A DNA stretch of 64,000 nucleotides. It comes from a bacterium SCSIO 12827. Lineage in GTDB: Bacteria; Pseudomonadota; Alphaproteobacteria; Rhodospirillales; Casp-alpha2. Below, piece after piece: positions 46,123 through 55,249 of the stretch. The stretch is taken from NCBI GenBank assembly GCA_024397995.1, contig CP073746.1, positions 1,488,001 to 1,552,000 of the forward strand, in the 5' to 3' direction. Each line of letters begins with the position of its first letter. Positions within the stretch are counted from its first letter, which is position 1. The position numbers were made by a program, and so were the translations under genes. The notes beneath the pieces are model-generated. The model was not told where the DNA came from. It worked only from the letters and a program-made list of their open reading frames with translations, and did no database searches.

Positions 46123-46488
46123 TCAGTCCAGATAGATCGGCGGGGTCTGCATGGCGCCTTCGAAGGTTTCGGGGATTTCCGCTTTTTCGATATCGTCGGC
46201 TTTTTCGTCGCGGGGCGCGCAGACGGGTTCGTCAAACAACGTGCGGTACATGGCACAATCCCGGTCGGTGACGCCGGAAATGACATGGTCGGTCGGGCCC
46301 TTGCCCGTGGTGGCATAGGAAATCCCATCAAAGACCAACGAGACGACCGTCAACGGATTGATCACGGGCGCGCAGCCGGACAAGGCCGTAATGACGTGCG
46401 CAGCCGGAAGCAACCGGCTTAGGGGCCGGGCAGGGCGCTTTTGGCGCGAAATGACGGTTTTGTCGTGCGCGAGTTTCTGACTCATCAT
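46123..46488 (-). CDS. Small lipoprotein sharing a module with the SPOR lipoprotein
   Basis: A 121-residue protein. A positively charged N-terminus and a hydrophobic stretch end in a lipobox ALSGC (Cys39). Residues about 40-95 (ISYATTGKGPTDHVISGVTDRDCAMYRTL, then PVCAPRDE) align with the N-terminal module of the 18217-19143 SPOR lipoprotein, including TT-x-K, TDH, the DCAxYR motif and the second Cys. It lacks the SPOR domain. Function unknown; probably envelope-anchored. It is convergent with the NnrU gene. Confidence 0.75.
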   Translation of the reverse strand: MMSQKLAHDKTVISRQKRPARPLSRLLPAAHVITALSGCAPVINPLTVVSLVFDGISYATTGKGPTDHVISGVTDRDCAMYRTLFDEPVCAPRDEKADDIEKAEIPETFEGAMQTPPIYLD

Positions 46489-46566
46489 GGCCGGTCTGGT
46501 ACCACATCAATGCTGCAACGCAGCATACACGATTGGTGCCAGCAGCCATGCGTGAGGCGCGTAGGG

Positions 46567-47730
46567 TCACTCGGCCAGGTCGCGCATCACCTTGATCAGG
46601 TCCGACTTGCCTTCGAAACCGATGCCGGGCAGGTCGGGCATGACGATGTGGCCGTCCTCGACTGTGACCGTGTCCGGGAACCCGCCGTAGGGCTGGAACA
46701 GGTCCGGATAGCTTTCATTCCCGCCGAGGCCCAGGCCCGCCGCGATGTTGAGCGACATCTGATGCCCGCCGTGGGGGATGCAGCGGGCGGGCGACCAGCC
46801 GGCCCTTTCCAACTCGTCCAGCGTGCGCAGGTATTCGACCAAGCCGTAGGCGAGGGCGCAGTCGAATTGTAGCCAGTCGCGGTCGGGCCGCATGCCGCCG
46901 TAACGCAACAGGTTGCGCGCATCCTGGTGGGAGAACAGGTTTTCCCCTGTCGCCATGGGGCCGGGATAGAACTCGGCGAGCGCCGCCTGCAAGGCGTAGT
47001 CCAGCGGGTCGCCCGCTTCCTCGTACCAGAACAGGGGATAGTCCCTGAGCATCTTGGCGTAGGCGACAGCGGTTTCCAGGTCGAACCGGCCGTTGGCATC
47101 GACAGCCAATTGCGCTTCCGAGCCGATTTCGCTCAGCACGGCCTCGATGCGGCGGCGGTCGTCATCGATGGGCGCGCCGCCGATCTTCATCTTCACCACG
47201 TTGTAACCGCGGTTGAGGTATCCGCGCATCTCGGCCCGCAGAGCCGTGTCGTCCTTGCCGGGATAGTAGTAACCCCCGGCGGCATAGACGAAGACCTTGG
47301 GGTCGGCATCGCGGCTCTTCATCTGCGCCAGCAGGCGGAACAGAGGCAGGCCCGCGATCTTGGCCGTGGCGTCCCAGACCGCCATGTCGATCGTGCCGAC
47401 GGCGACGGAGCGCTCGCCATGGCCGCCCGGTTTTTCGTTCTGCATCATGGCGGCCCAGATCTTGTGCGGGTCCAGGTTGCCGCCGCCGTCGTCCAGCAGG
47501 CTTTCCGGATCGGCTTCCAGGATGCGGTCACGGAACCGTTCGCGGATCAGCCCGCCCTGACCATAGCGGCCGTTGGAATTAAAGCCGTAGCCGACGACCC
47601 GCCGCCCGTCGCGCTCCACATCCGTGACCACGGCGACCAGGCTCGCGGTCATCTTGGTGAAATCGATATAGGCGTTGCGGATGGGCGATGAGATCGGCTT
47701 GGTGACCTCGCAAATGTCGATGATGCGCAT
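46567..47730 (-). CDS. Enolase superfamily enzyme (mandelate racemase/muconate lactonizing type)
   Basis: A 387-residue enzyme with an N-terminal capping domain and a TIM barrel. The K-x-K base motif is KMKIGG, the metal ligands are in DANGRFD, YEEAGDPLDY and TGENLFSHQDA, and the second base region is HGGHQMSLN. It should abstract an alpha proton from a carboxylate, as in sugar-acid dehydratases or cycloisomerases; the substrate is unknown. The ATG at 47730 is chosen over longer options. It is divergent from a LysR regulator, its likely controller. Confidence 0.88.
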   Translation of the reverse strand: MRIIDICEVTKPISSPIRNAYIDFTKMTASLVAVVTDVERDGRRVVGYGFNSNGRYGQGGLIRERFRDRILEADPESLLDDGGGNLDPHKIWAAMMQNEKPGGHGERSVAVGTIDMAVWDATAKIAGLPLFRLLAQMKSRDADPKVFVYAAGGYYYPGKDDTALRAEMRGYLNRGYNVVKMKIGGAPIDDDRRRIEAVLSEIGSEAQLAVDANGRFDLETAVAYAKMLRDYPLFWYEEAGDPLDYALQAALAEFYPGPMATGENLFSHQDARNLLRYGGMRPDRDWLQFDCALAYGLVEYLRTLDELERAGWSPARCIPHGGHQMSLNIAAGLGLGGNESYPDLFQPYGGFPDTVTVEDGHIVMPDLPGIGFEGKSDLIKVMRDLAE

Positions 47731-47847
47731 GGGGGGCGTTCTCTTCGGCTGTAGCTGTTCAGGGAATGTTGCTAAGAGTGATACATAAAGCCCCGGCCGC
47801 AGGGCCAATGCCAAGAATGAATTGAGTTATGCGCGAGCCACATTGCC

Positions 47848-48720
47848 ATGGAAATTGACTGGTTGAAGGATTTCCTGGCGCTTGAGGAGTATGGGACTTT
47901 TTCCCGTGCCGCTGATGCCCGCAACGTCTCACAGCCGGCGTTCAGCCGCCGCATCCGCGCGCTTGAGGATTGGATCGGCGCCCCCCTGTTTCGGCGCGGT
48001 GCGCAGGGGGCGGGGTTGACCCTGGCGGGGGCGCATTGCAAACCCCTGGCCGGAGATCTGTTGCGGGCCATTGAGCAGGCCCGCCGTGATACCCACGCCG
48101 TTGGCGAACGCGATACAGCCTCCCTGTCCATCGCCGCGACCCATGCCCTGTCCTTCACCTTCTTTCCCGCCTGGATCCGTGCCCATGCGGATTTCCAGGA
48201 CCTGGGCACGGTCAACCTGGTGTCCGACAGCATGGACGCCTGTGAGCGCATCATGCTGGCCGGTGAGGTGCATTTCCTGCTCTGCCATTGCCATGACGGC
48301 ATGCCGAACCGCCTCAATTCCGAGCGGTTCGAGAGCATCGTCGTCGGCGGCGACACCCTGGTTCCGCTGCGCGCGCCGGACGGGGCGGAAGGACGCTTGC
48401 TCGGGTACGGCCCGGCCTCGGCGCTTGGGCGCATCCTGGAGGGGGTAGCGCCGGTGAAGGCCGCGACGGCAGCCTTGGAAACGGCCTTTACCTCTCATCT
48501 GGCTGCAACCCTCCTGACCATGGCGCGCGAGGGCCATGGCGTCGCCTGGCTGCCCCATACTTTGGCGGCGGACGATCTGCACGACGGTCGGTTGGTTCGC
48601 GCCGGGGGTGAAAACTTGGACGTGGCGATGGAAATTCGACTGTTCCGTGCGCCCGATTGCCGCAACAAGACCGCCGATGATCTATGGGCGCGGCTGCGGG
48701 ACGCTGGGAGCGGGGGGTAA
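47848..48720 (+). CDS. LysR family transcriptional regulator
   Basis: A 290-residue regulator with an N-terminal winged HTH (WLKDFLALEEYGTFSRAADARNVSQPAFSRRIRALEDWIGAPLFRRG) and a C-terminal substrate-binding-like effector domain. It is divergent from the enolase-superfamily gene across 117 bases, the classic LysR layout, so it probably activates that gene and represses itself. A clear T-N11-A box was not singled out. It ends two bases before the convergent aroC stop. Confidence 0.9.
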   Translation: MEIDWLKDFLALEEYGTFSRAADARNVSQPAFSRRIRALEDWIGAPLFRRGAQGAGLTLAGAHCKPLAGDLLRAIEQARRDTHAVGERDTASLSIAATHALSFTFFPAWIRAHADFQDLGTVNLVSDSMDACERIMLAGEVHFLLCHCHDGMPNRLNSERFESIVVGGDTLVPLRAPDGAEGRLLGYGPASALGRILEGVAPVKAATAALETAFTSHLAATLLTMAREGHGVAWLPHTLAADDLHDGRLVRAGGENLDVAMEIRLFRAPDCRNKTADDLWARLRDAGSGG

Positions 48721-48722
48721 GC

Positions 48723-49793
48723 TTATCCGCACTGCGCCCGATGGCGCAGCAGATGGTCCGCCAGGACGCAGGCCATCATGGCCTCGCCGATGGGCACGGC
48801 GCGGATGCCGACGCAGGGATCGTGGCGGCCCTTGGTGACGATTTCCGTGTCTTCGCCGGACTTGGTGACGGTCTTGCGCGGCGTCAGGATCGACGACGTC
48901 GGCTTGACGGCGAAGCGGCAAACCACATCCTGACCCGATGAAATGCCGCCCAGAATGCCGCCCGCGTTGTTGGACAGGAATTCGACGTCGTTGCCATGGG
49001 CGCGAATCTCATCGGCGTTCTGCTCGCCGGTGATGCGTGCGGCTTCGAACCCGTTGCCGATTTCCACGCCCTTGACGGCGTTGATGCTCATCATCGCCGA
49101 CGCCAGGTCCTGGTCCAGCTTGCCGTAGATCGGCGCCCCCAACCCGGCGGGCACGCCCGAGGCCACGACCTCGATCACGCCGCCGACGGATGACCCCGCT
49201 TTGCGGATGCCTTCCAGATAGGTCGCGAATTCCTCCGCCGCCTTGGCATCGGGGCAGAAGAAGGGGTTGTTGTTCACTTCGTCCCAGTCCAGGCGCGCGC
49301 GGTCGATCTCTTTCTCGCCCATGATGACGAGGCCGGCCTTGATGGTGATGCCGGGGCCCAAAATCTTTCGCGCAACGGCACCGGCGGCGACCCGCATGGC
49401 GGTCTCCCGCGCGGACGACCGCCCGCCGCCCCGGTAATCGCGGATGCCGTACTTTTTCCAATAGGTGTAATCGGCATGGCCCGGGCGGAATTTCTCGGAA
49501 ATCTCCGAATAATCCTTGGACCGCTGATCCATGTTTTCGATCAACAGGCCGATGGGGGTGCCCGTGGTCACGCCGTCGAACACGCCGGACAGGATTTTCA
49601 CCTGGTCCGGTTCCTGGCGCTGGGTGGTGTATTTGGATTGTCCCGGGCGGCGTTTGTCGAGATGAACCTGGATGTCGGCCTCGGTCAGGCTCAGCCCCGG
49701 GGGGCAGCCGTCGACCACGCAGCCGAGGGCCGGCCCATGGCTTTCGCCGAAGGTCGTGAAACGGAACAGATGGCCGAAAGAATTGTGGGACAT
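48723..49793 (-). CDS. aroC: Chorismate synthase
   Basis: A 356-residue FMN-dependent lyase that converts 5-enolpyruvylshikimate-3-phosphate to chorismate. Signatures are [22 protein letters not shown], the RRPGQS region, and [24 protein letters not shown]; the C-terminal PTSSI and [17 protein letters not shown] blocks are present. It lies 27 bases after fabI on the same strand, so a fabI-aroC operon is likely. Confidence 0.95.
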   Translation of the reverse strand: MSHNSFGHLFRFTTFGESHGPALGCVVDGCPPGLSLTEADIQVHLDKRRPGQSKYTTQRQEPDQVKILSGVFDGVTTGTPIGLLIENMDQRSKDYSEISEKFRPGHADYTYWKKYGIRDYRGGGRSSARETAMRVAAGAVARKILGPGITIKAGLVIMGEKEIDRARLDWDEVNNNPFFCPDAKAAEEFATYLEGIRKAGSSVGGVIEVVASGVPAGLGAPIYGKLDQDLASAMMSINAVKGVEIGNGFEAARITGEQNADEIRAHGNDVEFLSNNAGGILGGISSGQDVVCRFAVKPTSSILTPRKTVTKSGEDTEIVTKGRHDPCVGIRAVPIGEAMMACVLADHLLRHRAQCG

Positions 49794-49820
49794 GGGGCCC
49801 CTTTTAGCACAAGCGCCTGA

Positions 49821-50633
49821 TCAGACGACCGAAATATCCGGCGCGTCGACGGCCTTCATGCCGACGATGTTATAGCCGCAATCGACGTGATGGGTTTCGC
49901 CCGTGACCCCCGACGCCATGTCGGAAATCAGGTAAAGCCCGGCACCGCCGACGTCTTCCAGGGTCACGTTGCGGCGCAGCGGCGAATTGTATTCGTTCCA
50001 CTTCAGGATATAGCGGAAATCGCCGATGCCGCTGGCGGCCAGGGTCTTCATGGGCCCGGCGGACAGCGAATTCACCCGGATGCCTTCCTTGCCCAGGTCT
50101 TCGGCGAGGTAGCGCACGCTGGCTTCCAGCGCCGCCTTGGCCACGCCCATGACGTTGTAGTGCGGCATCACGCGCTCGGCCCCGAAATAGGTGAGGGTGA
50201 TCATCGAGCCGCCTTCGGTCATCAGCTTGCGCGCGCGTTGTGCGACGGCCGTGAACGAATAGCAGGAGATGTTCATGGTTTTCAGGAAGTTATCCAGGGT
50301 GGTGTCGATATACCCGCCCTTGAGCTCTTCCTTGTCCGAATAGGCAATGGCGTGGATGACGAAATCCAACTTTCCCCATTTGTCGGCGATGGCGTCGAAC
50401 ACGGCATCGACGGAGGCCATGTCGGTCACGTCGCAGGGCAGGACAAGGTCAGAGCCGACGCTTGCGGCGAGCGGCGCCACGCGCTTCTGGAGGGCTTCGC
50501 CCTGGTAAGTGAAGGCCAATTCGGCGCCCTGGTCGTGGGCGGCCTTGGCAATGCCCCAGGCGATGGAACGGTCGTTGGCCACGCCCATGACCAGGCCCTT
50601 CTTACCGGACATCAACGGCGATGCAGAAGCCAT
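49821..50633 (-). CDS. fabI: Enoyl-ACP reductase (NADH)
   Basis: A 270-residue SDR-type enzyme for the last step of fatty-acid elongation. It has GLVMGVANDRSIAWGIA (the nucleotide motif of FabI), the Y-x6-K active site in HYNVMGVAKAALE, and LSAGPMKTLAASGI. The ATG at 50633 follows GAGGAGACAG directly. As FabI enzymes are, it is a likely triclosan target, which follows from the family. It is the first gene of the fabI-aroC pair. Confidence 0.95.
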   Translation of the reverse strand: MASASPLMSGKKGLVMGVANDRSIAWGIAKAAHDQGAELAFTYQGEALQKRVAPLAASVGSDLVLPCDVTDMASVDAVFDAIADKWGKLDFVIHAIAYSDKEELKGGYIDTTLDNFLKTMNISCYSFTAVAQRARKLMTEGGSMITLTYFGAERVMPHYNVMGVAKAALEASVRYLAEDLGKEGIRVNSLSAGPMKTLAASGIGDFRYILKWNEYNSPLRRNVTLEDVGGAGLYLISDMASGVTGETHHVDCGYNIVGMKAVDAPDISVV

Positions 50634-50787
50634 CTGTCTCCTCGAGTTTTTTGTTAGGAACCGGTTCGTCACCAGCGGGTTAGCTTAGTGCGTTCGGGCG
50701 AATACTTGCAGTTTGCCCGAACTCCCATGCCATATAGTATGGGGCGGGGGACGTCAACGGGAGGTTCCCTTAGGAGGCGTCAAAGCC

Positions 50788-52089
50788 ATGGATAACCGCG
50801 GTTTCGTGCGGCTTGCAAAGGCCCAATGGCGCATCTGGCGCAGCGTACTTGTCATCGCCTTTCGGCGGTTTCAGGCCGACCAATGCCTGCGCATGGCGGC
50901 ATCGCTCAGCTATACCTCGCTGCTGGCGGCCGTTCCGCTGACCGCCATCGCCTTCGCCATGCTGGCGGCCTTCCCGGTGTTTGAGGGCGTGCGTGAAAGC
51001 TTCCAGGACGTGCTGTTCGCCAATTTTCTACCCGATGCGGCGGAATCCATGCGCGAACATTTCGACAAGTTCGTGCGCAACACGGCGACCTTGTCGGCGG
51101 TCGGGATCGTCGCCCTGGCGCTGACCGCCATCCTGCTGCTGGGCACCATCGAATCGGCGCTTAACACCATCTTCCGGGTCACCCGGCCGCGGCGGCTGGG
51201 CCCACGTCTTCTTGTGTTCTGGGCGATCATCACCCTGGGGCCGCTTTTGCTGGGCGCCAGTTTCTCGCTGTCGGCCTATTTCTTCGCGGCGACGCAATGG
51301 ATCGGGGTCGATCCCGCAGTGGGCACTCTGGGCGAGGCGGCAAAGCTTCTGCCCACGGCCATCATGATGGTGCTGCTGACCCTGTTCTACGTGACCATTC
51401 CAAACCGTCCCGTGGCCTTTATGGGGGCTGTCATGGGGGCGATCGTCGCTGGGCTTCTGATCGCCCTGCTGCGCAAGGGGTTTGGTTTCTACGTCACCAA
51501 TTTCCCGACGTATCAGAACATCTACGGGGCGCTTTCGGCGGTGCCCATCTTCCTGATCTGGATGTATCTGTCCTGGGCCGTGGTGCTGCTGGGCGCGACA
51601 TTGACCGCAACCATTTCCGAATGGCGGGAGGCCGGGGGACGGCCGGTTCATCACGGCAAGTCCCCGGCGTCACGCCTGACCACGGCCATGGCGGTGCTGG
51701 CCTGTCTGTTCGCGAAAAACCGTGACGGTGGCGGGGCCAGCCGCCGGGAACTGATCCGCGCCGCCAGGGTGTCCCTGGCGGTGTTGGAACCGCTGCTGGA
51801 AGACCTGCGCGGGCGGGGTTATGTGGAGCGCACGTCCCGCAATGCCTGGGTTCTGTCCCGCGACCTCCATGTTGCGACGCTCCATGAACTGTATCGGGAC
51901 CTGGGATTGGGCATAAATGACGATGACGAAAGCCTGGGCGTGGGCGGCTGGCAGGGCGTCTTGGCCCAGCAGCTTGACGGTCTGCGCCGCCGCAACACCG
52001 AAGCCATGGGGCTGCCTTTGGCAGAAATCCTGGCGGTGGAAGATGATGGTGACGACAAGGGGGCCGCGTCCCTGAAAAGCGTTTCCTAG
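50788..52089 (+). CDS. YihY/BrkB family membrane protein with C-terminal winged helix
   Basis: A 433-residue inner-membrane protein. Six hydrophobic segments between residues about 40 and 280 (RMAASLSYTSLLAAVPLTAIAFAML, SAVGIVALALTAILLLGTIESALN, YQNIYGALSAVPIFLIWMYLSWAVVLLGA) are characteristic of YihY/BrkB. The cytosolic C-terminus (about 310-400) looks like a winged helix (SRRELIRAARVSLAVLEPLLEDLRGRGYVERT). The start at 50788 follows TAGGAGG. Despite the old ribonuclease BN name, family function is unsettled. It is convergent with the DnaJ-type gene, two bases apart. Confidence 0.9.
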   Translation: MDNRGFVRLAKAQWRIWRSVLVIAFRRFQADQCLRMAASLSYTSLLAAVPLTAIAFAMLAAFPVFEGVRESFQDVLFANFLPDAAESMREHFDKFVRNTATLSAVGIVALALTAILLLGTIESALNTIFRVTRPRRLGPRLLVFWAIITLGPLLLGASFSLSAYFFAATQWIGVDPAVGTLGEAAKLLPTAIMMVLLTLFYVTIPNRPVAFMGAVMGAIVAGLLIALLRKGFGFYVTNFPTYQNIYGALSAVPIFLIWMYLSWAVVLLGATLTATISEWREAGGRPVHHGKSPASRLTTAMAVLACLFAKNRDGGGASRRELIRAARVSLAVLEPLLEDLRGRGYVERTSRNAWVLSRDLHVATLHELYRDLGLGINDDDESLGVGGWQGVLAQQLDGLRRRNTEAMGLPLAEILAVEDDGDDKGAASLKSVS

Positions 52090-52091
52090 GG

Positions 52092-52958
52092 TTAGGACGC
52101 GCGGGCGCCGGTTTTCTTTGCCCATTTTTCAACGAAGGCACGCAGTTCCGGATCGGGCTTTTTGGGCAGCATGACCTTCAGCGTCACGAATTGGTCGCCG
52201 GGTTTGCCGCCGTCATCATCCTTCAGCCCCTTGCCCTTGAGGCGCAGAACCGTGCCCGTGTTGGCGTTTTCCGGCACGGTGACGCTGACCTCGCCGTCCA
52301 GGGTCGGGGCCTTGATCTTGCCGCCCAGGACCGCGTCCGCCAGGTCAACGGGCACCTCGACATGGACGTCGCGGCCGTCGATGCGAAACCGCCCATCTGC
52401 ATCGACCTTGACGATGACCAGCGCATCACCGGGCTTGCCGCCGCCCAGGCCGGGCATGCCCTGTTCCTTCAGGCGCAGAACCTGCCCGTCGCGGGTGTCC
52501 TTGGGAATGGCGACCTTCAGGCGTTTGCCGTTGGTCATGCTGATGAATTTGGTGCCGCCCTGCATGGCTTCGGCGGCGCTCAAGGTCAGGGAATAATTGA
52601 CGTTGGCGCCATCGACCGTGACGGTCTTTTCCTGGCGTTTCTTCTGGCGGAAGGTTTCGAACGGATCCTTCTTCCACCGCCGGGTTTTGGCCCGACCCTT
52701 GGCGTCGTAACCCGCCGTCCCTTGGCCGGATAGGGGCTGACCGGTCGCGTCAATTTCGCCGTCGTCATAGCGTTTGCGACGGTCGGCGTTGGACAGCACC
52801 TCGTAGGCGGCGGTCAGTTCCTTGAAATCGTCCTCGGCCCAGGGGTTGCCGGGATCCAAATCCGGATGGCGCTCACGCGCCGCTTTGCGGTAGGCGGATT
52901 TGATTTGGTCCGGCGTGGCATTCTTGGCCACACCGAGAATTTTATAGGCATCCTTCAT
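52092..52958 (-). CDS. DnaJ-type co-chaperone without zinc finger (CbpA-like)
   Basis: A 288-residue protein. The J domain (DAYKILGVAKNATPDQIKSAYRKAARERHPDLDPG, with the HPD tripeptide) fills the first 65 residues; a charged linker and a pair of C-terminal substrate-binding beta domains follow (GMPGLGGGKPGDALVIVKV, LRLKGKGLKDDDGGKPGDQFVTL). The Cys-rich zinc domain of DnaJ is missing, so it is a type II/CbpA-like partner of DnaK. It follows the 17-kDa-antigen-like gene by 42 bases. Confidence 0.9.
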   Translation of the reverse strand: MKDAYKILGVAKNATPDQIKSAYRKAARERHPDLDPGNPWAEDDFKELTAAYEVLSNADRRKRYDDGEIDATGQPLSGQGTAGYDAKGRAKTRRWKKDPFETFRQKKRQEKTVTVDGANVNYSLTLSAAEAMQGGTKFISMTNGKRLKVAIPKDTRDGQVLRLKEQGMPGLGGGKPGDALVIVKVDADGRFRIDGRDVHVEVPVDLADAVLGGKIKAPTLDGEVSVTVPENANTGTVLRLKGKGLKDDDGGKPGDQFVTLKVMLPKKPDPELRAFVEKWAKKTGARAS

Positions 52959-53000
52959 GCCGCCCCCAGCCCCCGCTGCGTGCCTTCACAGACGCGGAGA

Positions 53001-53477
53001 TCAGTTGACGACGCGCCAGGTTCCGTCGGGCTGCCGACAGGCCGTGCCGGTCGCCTTTTCGGTCTTGCCGTCGACGACGATGGAGGTTTCGTATTCGCGG
53101 CAGTTGTGGCCCTCGGCCGTCTGGTAGGTCTTGGTCGGGGTGAAAGTGCCGGCGGCCTTGGAATCTGGGTTGTTCCAGGACGCGGTCTGGTTGGTCTTGT
53201 TGTATTCCAGGGCGTCCTGGGCGGTGCGCTGGGCATAGGCTTTATCGGCCTTGTCGAGGGACTTGCCCGTTTCGCCGCCAAGCCAGGCACCGGCAAGAGC
53301 ACCCACGGCGACTGCCGCCAACTGGCCCTTGCCGCCGCCGAACTGCGAGCCGGCTAAGGCACCCAGGCCGGCGCCCAGAAGGGTGCCGACGGTTTGCTTG
53401 TCGCCCTGCTTGTCCGTTCCGCAAGCGGTCAGCGCCAAGGCCAGAACCGCAACCCCGGTGAATTTCACGATGTTCAT
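53001..53477 (-). CDS. 17-kDa surface antigen-like lipoprotein with glycine zipper
   Basis: A 158-residue lipoprotein. The signal ends with lipobox ALTAC. Next comes a glycine-zipper pair ([40 protein letters not shown]), then a small C-terminal domain with two Cys ([29 protein letters not shown]) as in the Rickettsia 17-kDa antigen family. It is an outer-membrane lipoprotein of unknown role. It is divergent from pdxH. Confidence 0.88.
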   Translation of the reverse strand: MNIVKFTGVAVLALALTACGTDKQGDKQTVGTLLGAGLGALAGSQFGGGKGQLAAVAVGALAGAWLGGETGKSLDKADKAYAQRTAQDALEYNKTNQTASWNNPDSKAAGTFTPTKTYQTAEGHNCREYETSIVVDGKTEKATGTACRQPDGTWRVVN

Positions 53478-53657
53478 TCCGATGACCTCTTCGAATGTGC
53501 GTCCGTCTGGTTTCCTGCGTCCGCGCTGTTACCGGCGGCGGGATCTGCATTTTATACGCAATCGCCGTTAAAATCCCATATCCGCCGTCATGGACATTAT
53601 CATGTCAAAGGATTATGGCAGACCTTTGACCATATTCGCCGATCGGAAACGAGACCC

Positions 53658-54278
53658 ATGGACCAGAAATCCCAGGATGACGCGCTGCCGCGCAAACCGG
53701 CTACGGACGACCCCATCGAAAAGTTCCGGGGCTGGCTGGGCGAAGCCGAGGGCAAGGAAATCAGCAACCCGAACGCCATGGCGCTTGCCACGGCGACGGC
53801 GTCGGGACGGCCCAGCGTGCGCATGGTTCTGTTGAAGGACGTCGATGACCAGGGCTTCGTGTTCTACACCAACCTGGAAAGCCGCAAAGGCGGGGAATTG
53901 GCGGAGAACCCCTTTGCTTCCCTGTGCTTTTACTGGAAGACCCTGGAACGTCAGGTCCGTGTCGAAGGGGCGATCCGGCCGGTCAGCCCGGCCGAGGCTG
54001 ATGCCTATTACGAAAGCCGTCACCGGTCTTCGCGCATCGGCGCCTGGGCATCGCGTCAGTCGCGGCCCATGAAGACCCGCTTCGACCTGGAAAAGCGGGT
54101 TGCCGAGTTCACGGCCAAGTTCCATGTCGGCGCCATTCCCAGGCCGGATTTCTGGTCGGGATTCCGCGTCGTTCCCGAACGCATCGAATTCTGGACCGAA
54201 GGTGCCTTCCGCCTGCATGAACGCATTGTCTATCACCGCCTCGGCACGGGCTGGGAGACGGAGCGCCTGTTCCCGTGA
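53658..54278 (+). CDS. pdxH: Pyridoxamine 5'-phosphate oxidase
   Basis: A 206-residue FMN enzyme that makes pyridoxal 5'-phosphate. Signatures: [70 protein letters not shown], and the C-terminal [25 protein letters not shown]. The ATG at 53658 gives the family length; the frame is open further upstream but without homology. The gene for the cation-efflux protein overlaps its stop by 4 bases (GTGA), indicating coupling. Confidence 0.94.
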   Translation: MDQKSQDDALPRKPATDDPIEKFRGWLGEAEGKEISNPNAMALATATASGRPSVRMVLLKDVDDQGFVFYTNLESRKGGELAENPFASLCFYWKTLERQVRVEGAIRPVSPAEADAYYESRHRSSRIGAWASRQSRPMKTRFDLEKRVAEFTAKFHVGAIPRPDFWSGFRVVPERIEFWTEGAFRLHERIVYHRLGTGWETERLFP

Positions 54279-55249
54279 GCGACGCGACCGAGCCCCCGAT
54301 CAGTGAACAGGCAACCGCCACCCAGGCGGCGACCGTGGCGGCGAGTGGCGGCCTCGACAGCCGGGCGGCGAGGCTCATGCGGGCCGCAACCTATGCTTCC
54401 GTTGGGGCCGCCCTGGTCCTGATCAGTGTCAAATTCGCTGCCTGGACGCTGACCGAGTCGGTCAGTCTGTTGTCGACTCTGATCGATTCCATGCTCGATG
54501 CCTTGGCCTCGATCGTCAACCTGATCGCGGTTCACCATGCATTACAGCCGGCCGACCGCGAACACCGTTTCGGCCACGGCAAGGCCGAGCCGCTTGCGGG
54601 CTTGGCCCAGGCCGCTTTCATCTGCGGGTCGGGGGCGTTCCTTTTGCTTCAGGCGGGTGAGCGTCTGATCCACCCCAAGGCCATCACCAATACGGATGTC
54701 GGCTATGCGGTGATGGTGTTCTCCATCGTCGTCACGGTCGCCTTGGTGCTGTTCCAGCGTTATGTGGTGCGGCGCTCGGGATCGGTGGCGATCAGCGCCG
54801 ACAGCCTGCATTACCAGACCGACGTGATGATCAACATCAGCGTCATTGCCTCGCTCTATATCGCATCGGAATTCGGCATCACCATTGCCGACCCCCTGTT
54901 CGCCGTGGCCATCGCCGGCTACATCGTCATCGGCGCATTGAAGATCGGCAAGCAGGCGCTCGATATCTTGATGGACAAGGAATTGGCCGATGAGGAACGG
55001 GCCCGCATCCGCGAGATCGTGACCCGCCACGCCGATGTGCATGGCATGCACGACCTGCGCACACGGTCGTCGGGCGCCCAGGTATTCATTCAGATGCACG
55101 TGGAAATGGCGCCGGACATGACCTTGCTGGAGGCCCATGACGTGACGGACGCGGTGACGGCGGATCTGCTGGCGGTCTATCCCAACGCAGAGATCATCAT
55201 CCACGAGGATCCGGAAGGCCTGGAGGAGGACCGGGCGGTCTTCCGATGA
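54275..55249 (+). CDS. Cation diffusion facilitator (FieF-like)
   Basis: A 324-residue metal/proton antiporter. Six TM segments are visible with the paired metal-site motifs [20 protein letters not shown] and [16 protein letters not shown], and [17 protein letters not shown]. The C-terminal cytoplasmic domain carries [23 protein letters not shown]. Iron and zinc are the usual substrates; which is exported here cannot be told. It starts with GTG overlapping pdxH and ends overlapping the kinase gene by 4 bases. Confidence 0.92.
   Translation: MSDATEPPISEQATATQAATVAASGGLDSRAARLMRAATYASVGAALVLISVKFAAWTLTESVSLLSTLIDSMLDALASIVNLIAVHHALQPADREHRFGHGKAEPLAGLAQAAFICGSGAFLLLQAGERLIHPKAITNTDVGYAVMVFSIVVTVALVLFQRYVVRRSGSVAISADSLHYQTDVMINISVIASLYIASEFGITIADPLFAVAIAGYIVIGALKIGKQALDILMDKELADEERARIREIVTRHADVHGMHDLRTRSSGAQVFIQMHVEMAPDMTLLEAHDVTDAVTADLLAVYPNAEIIIHEDPEGLEEDRAVFR

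Noticed and set aside
53394-53657. In-frame N-terminal extension of pdxH
   Set aside because: The extra residues match nothing in the family and run into the promoter region of the divergent lipoprotein gene.
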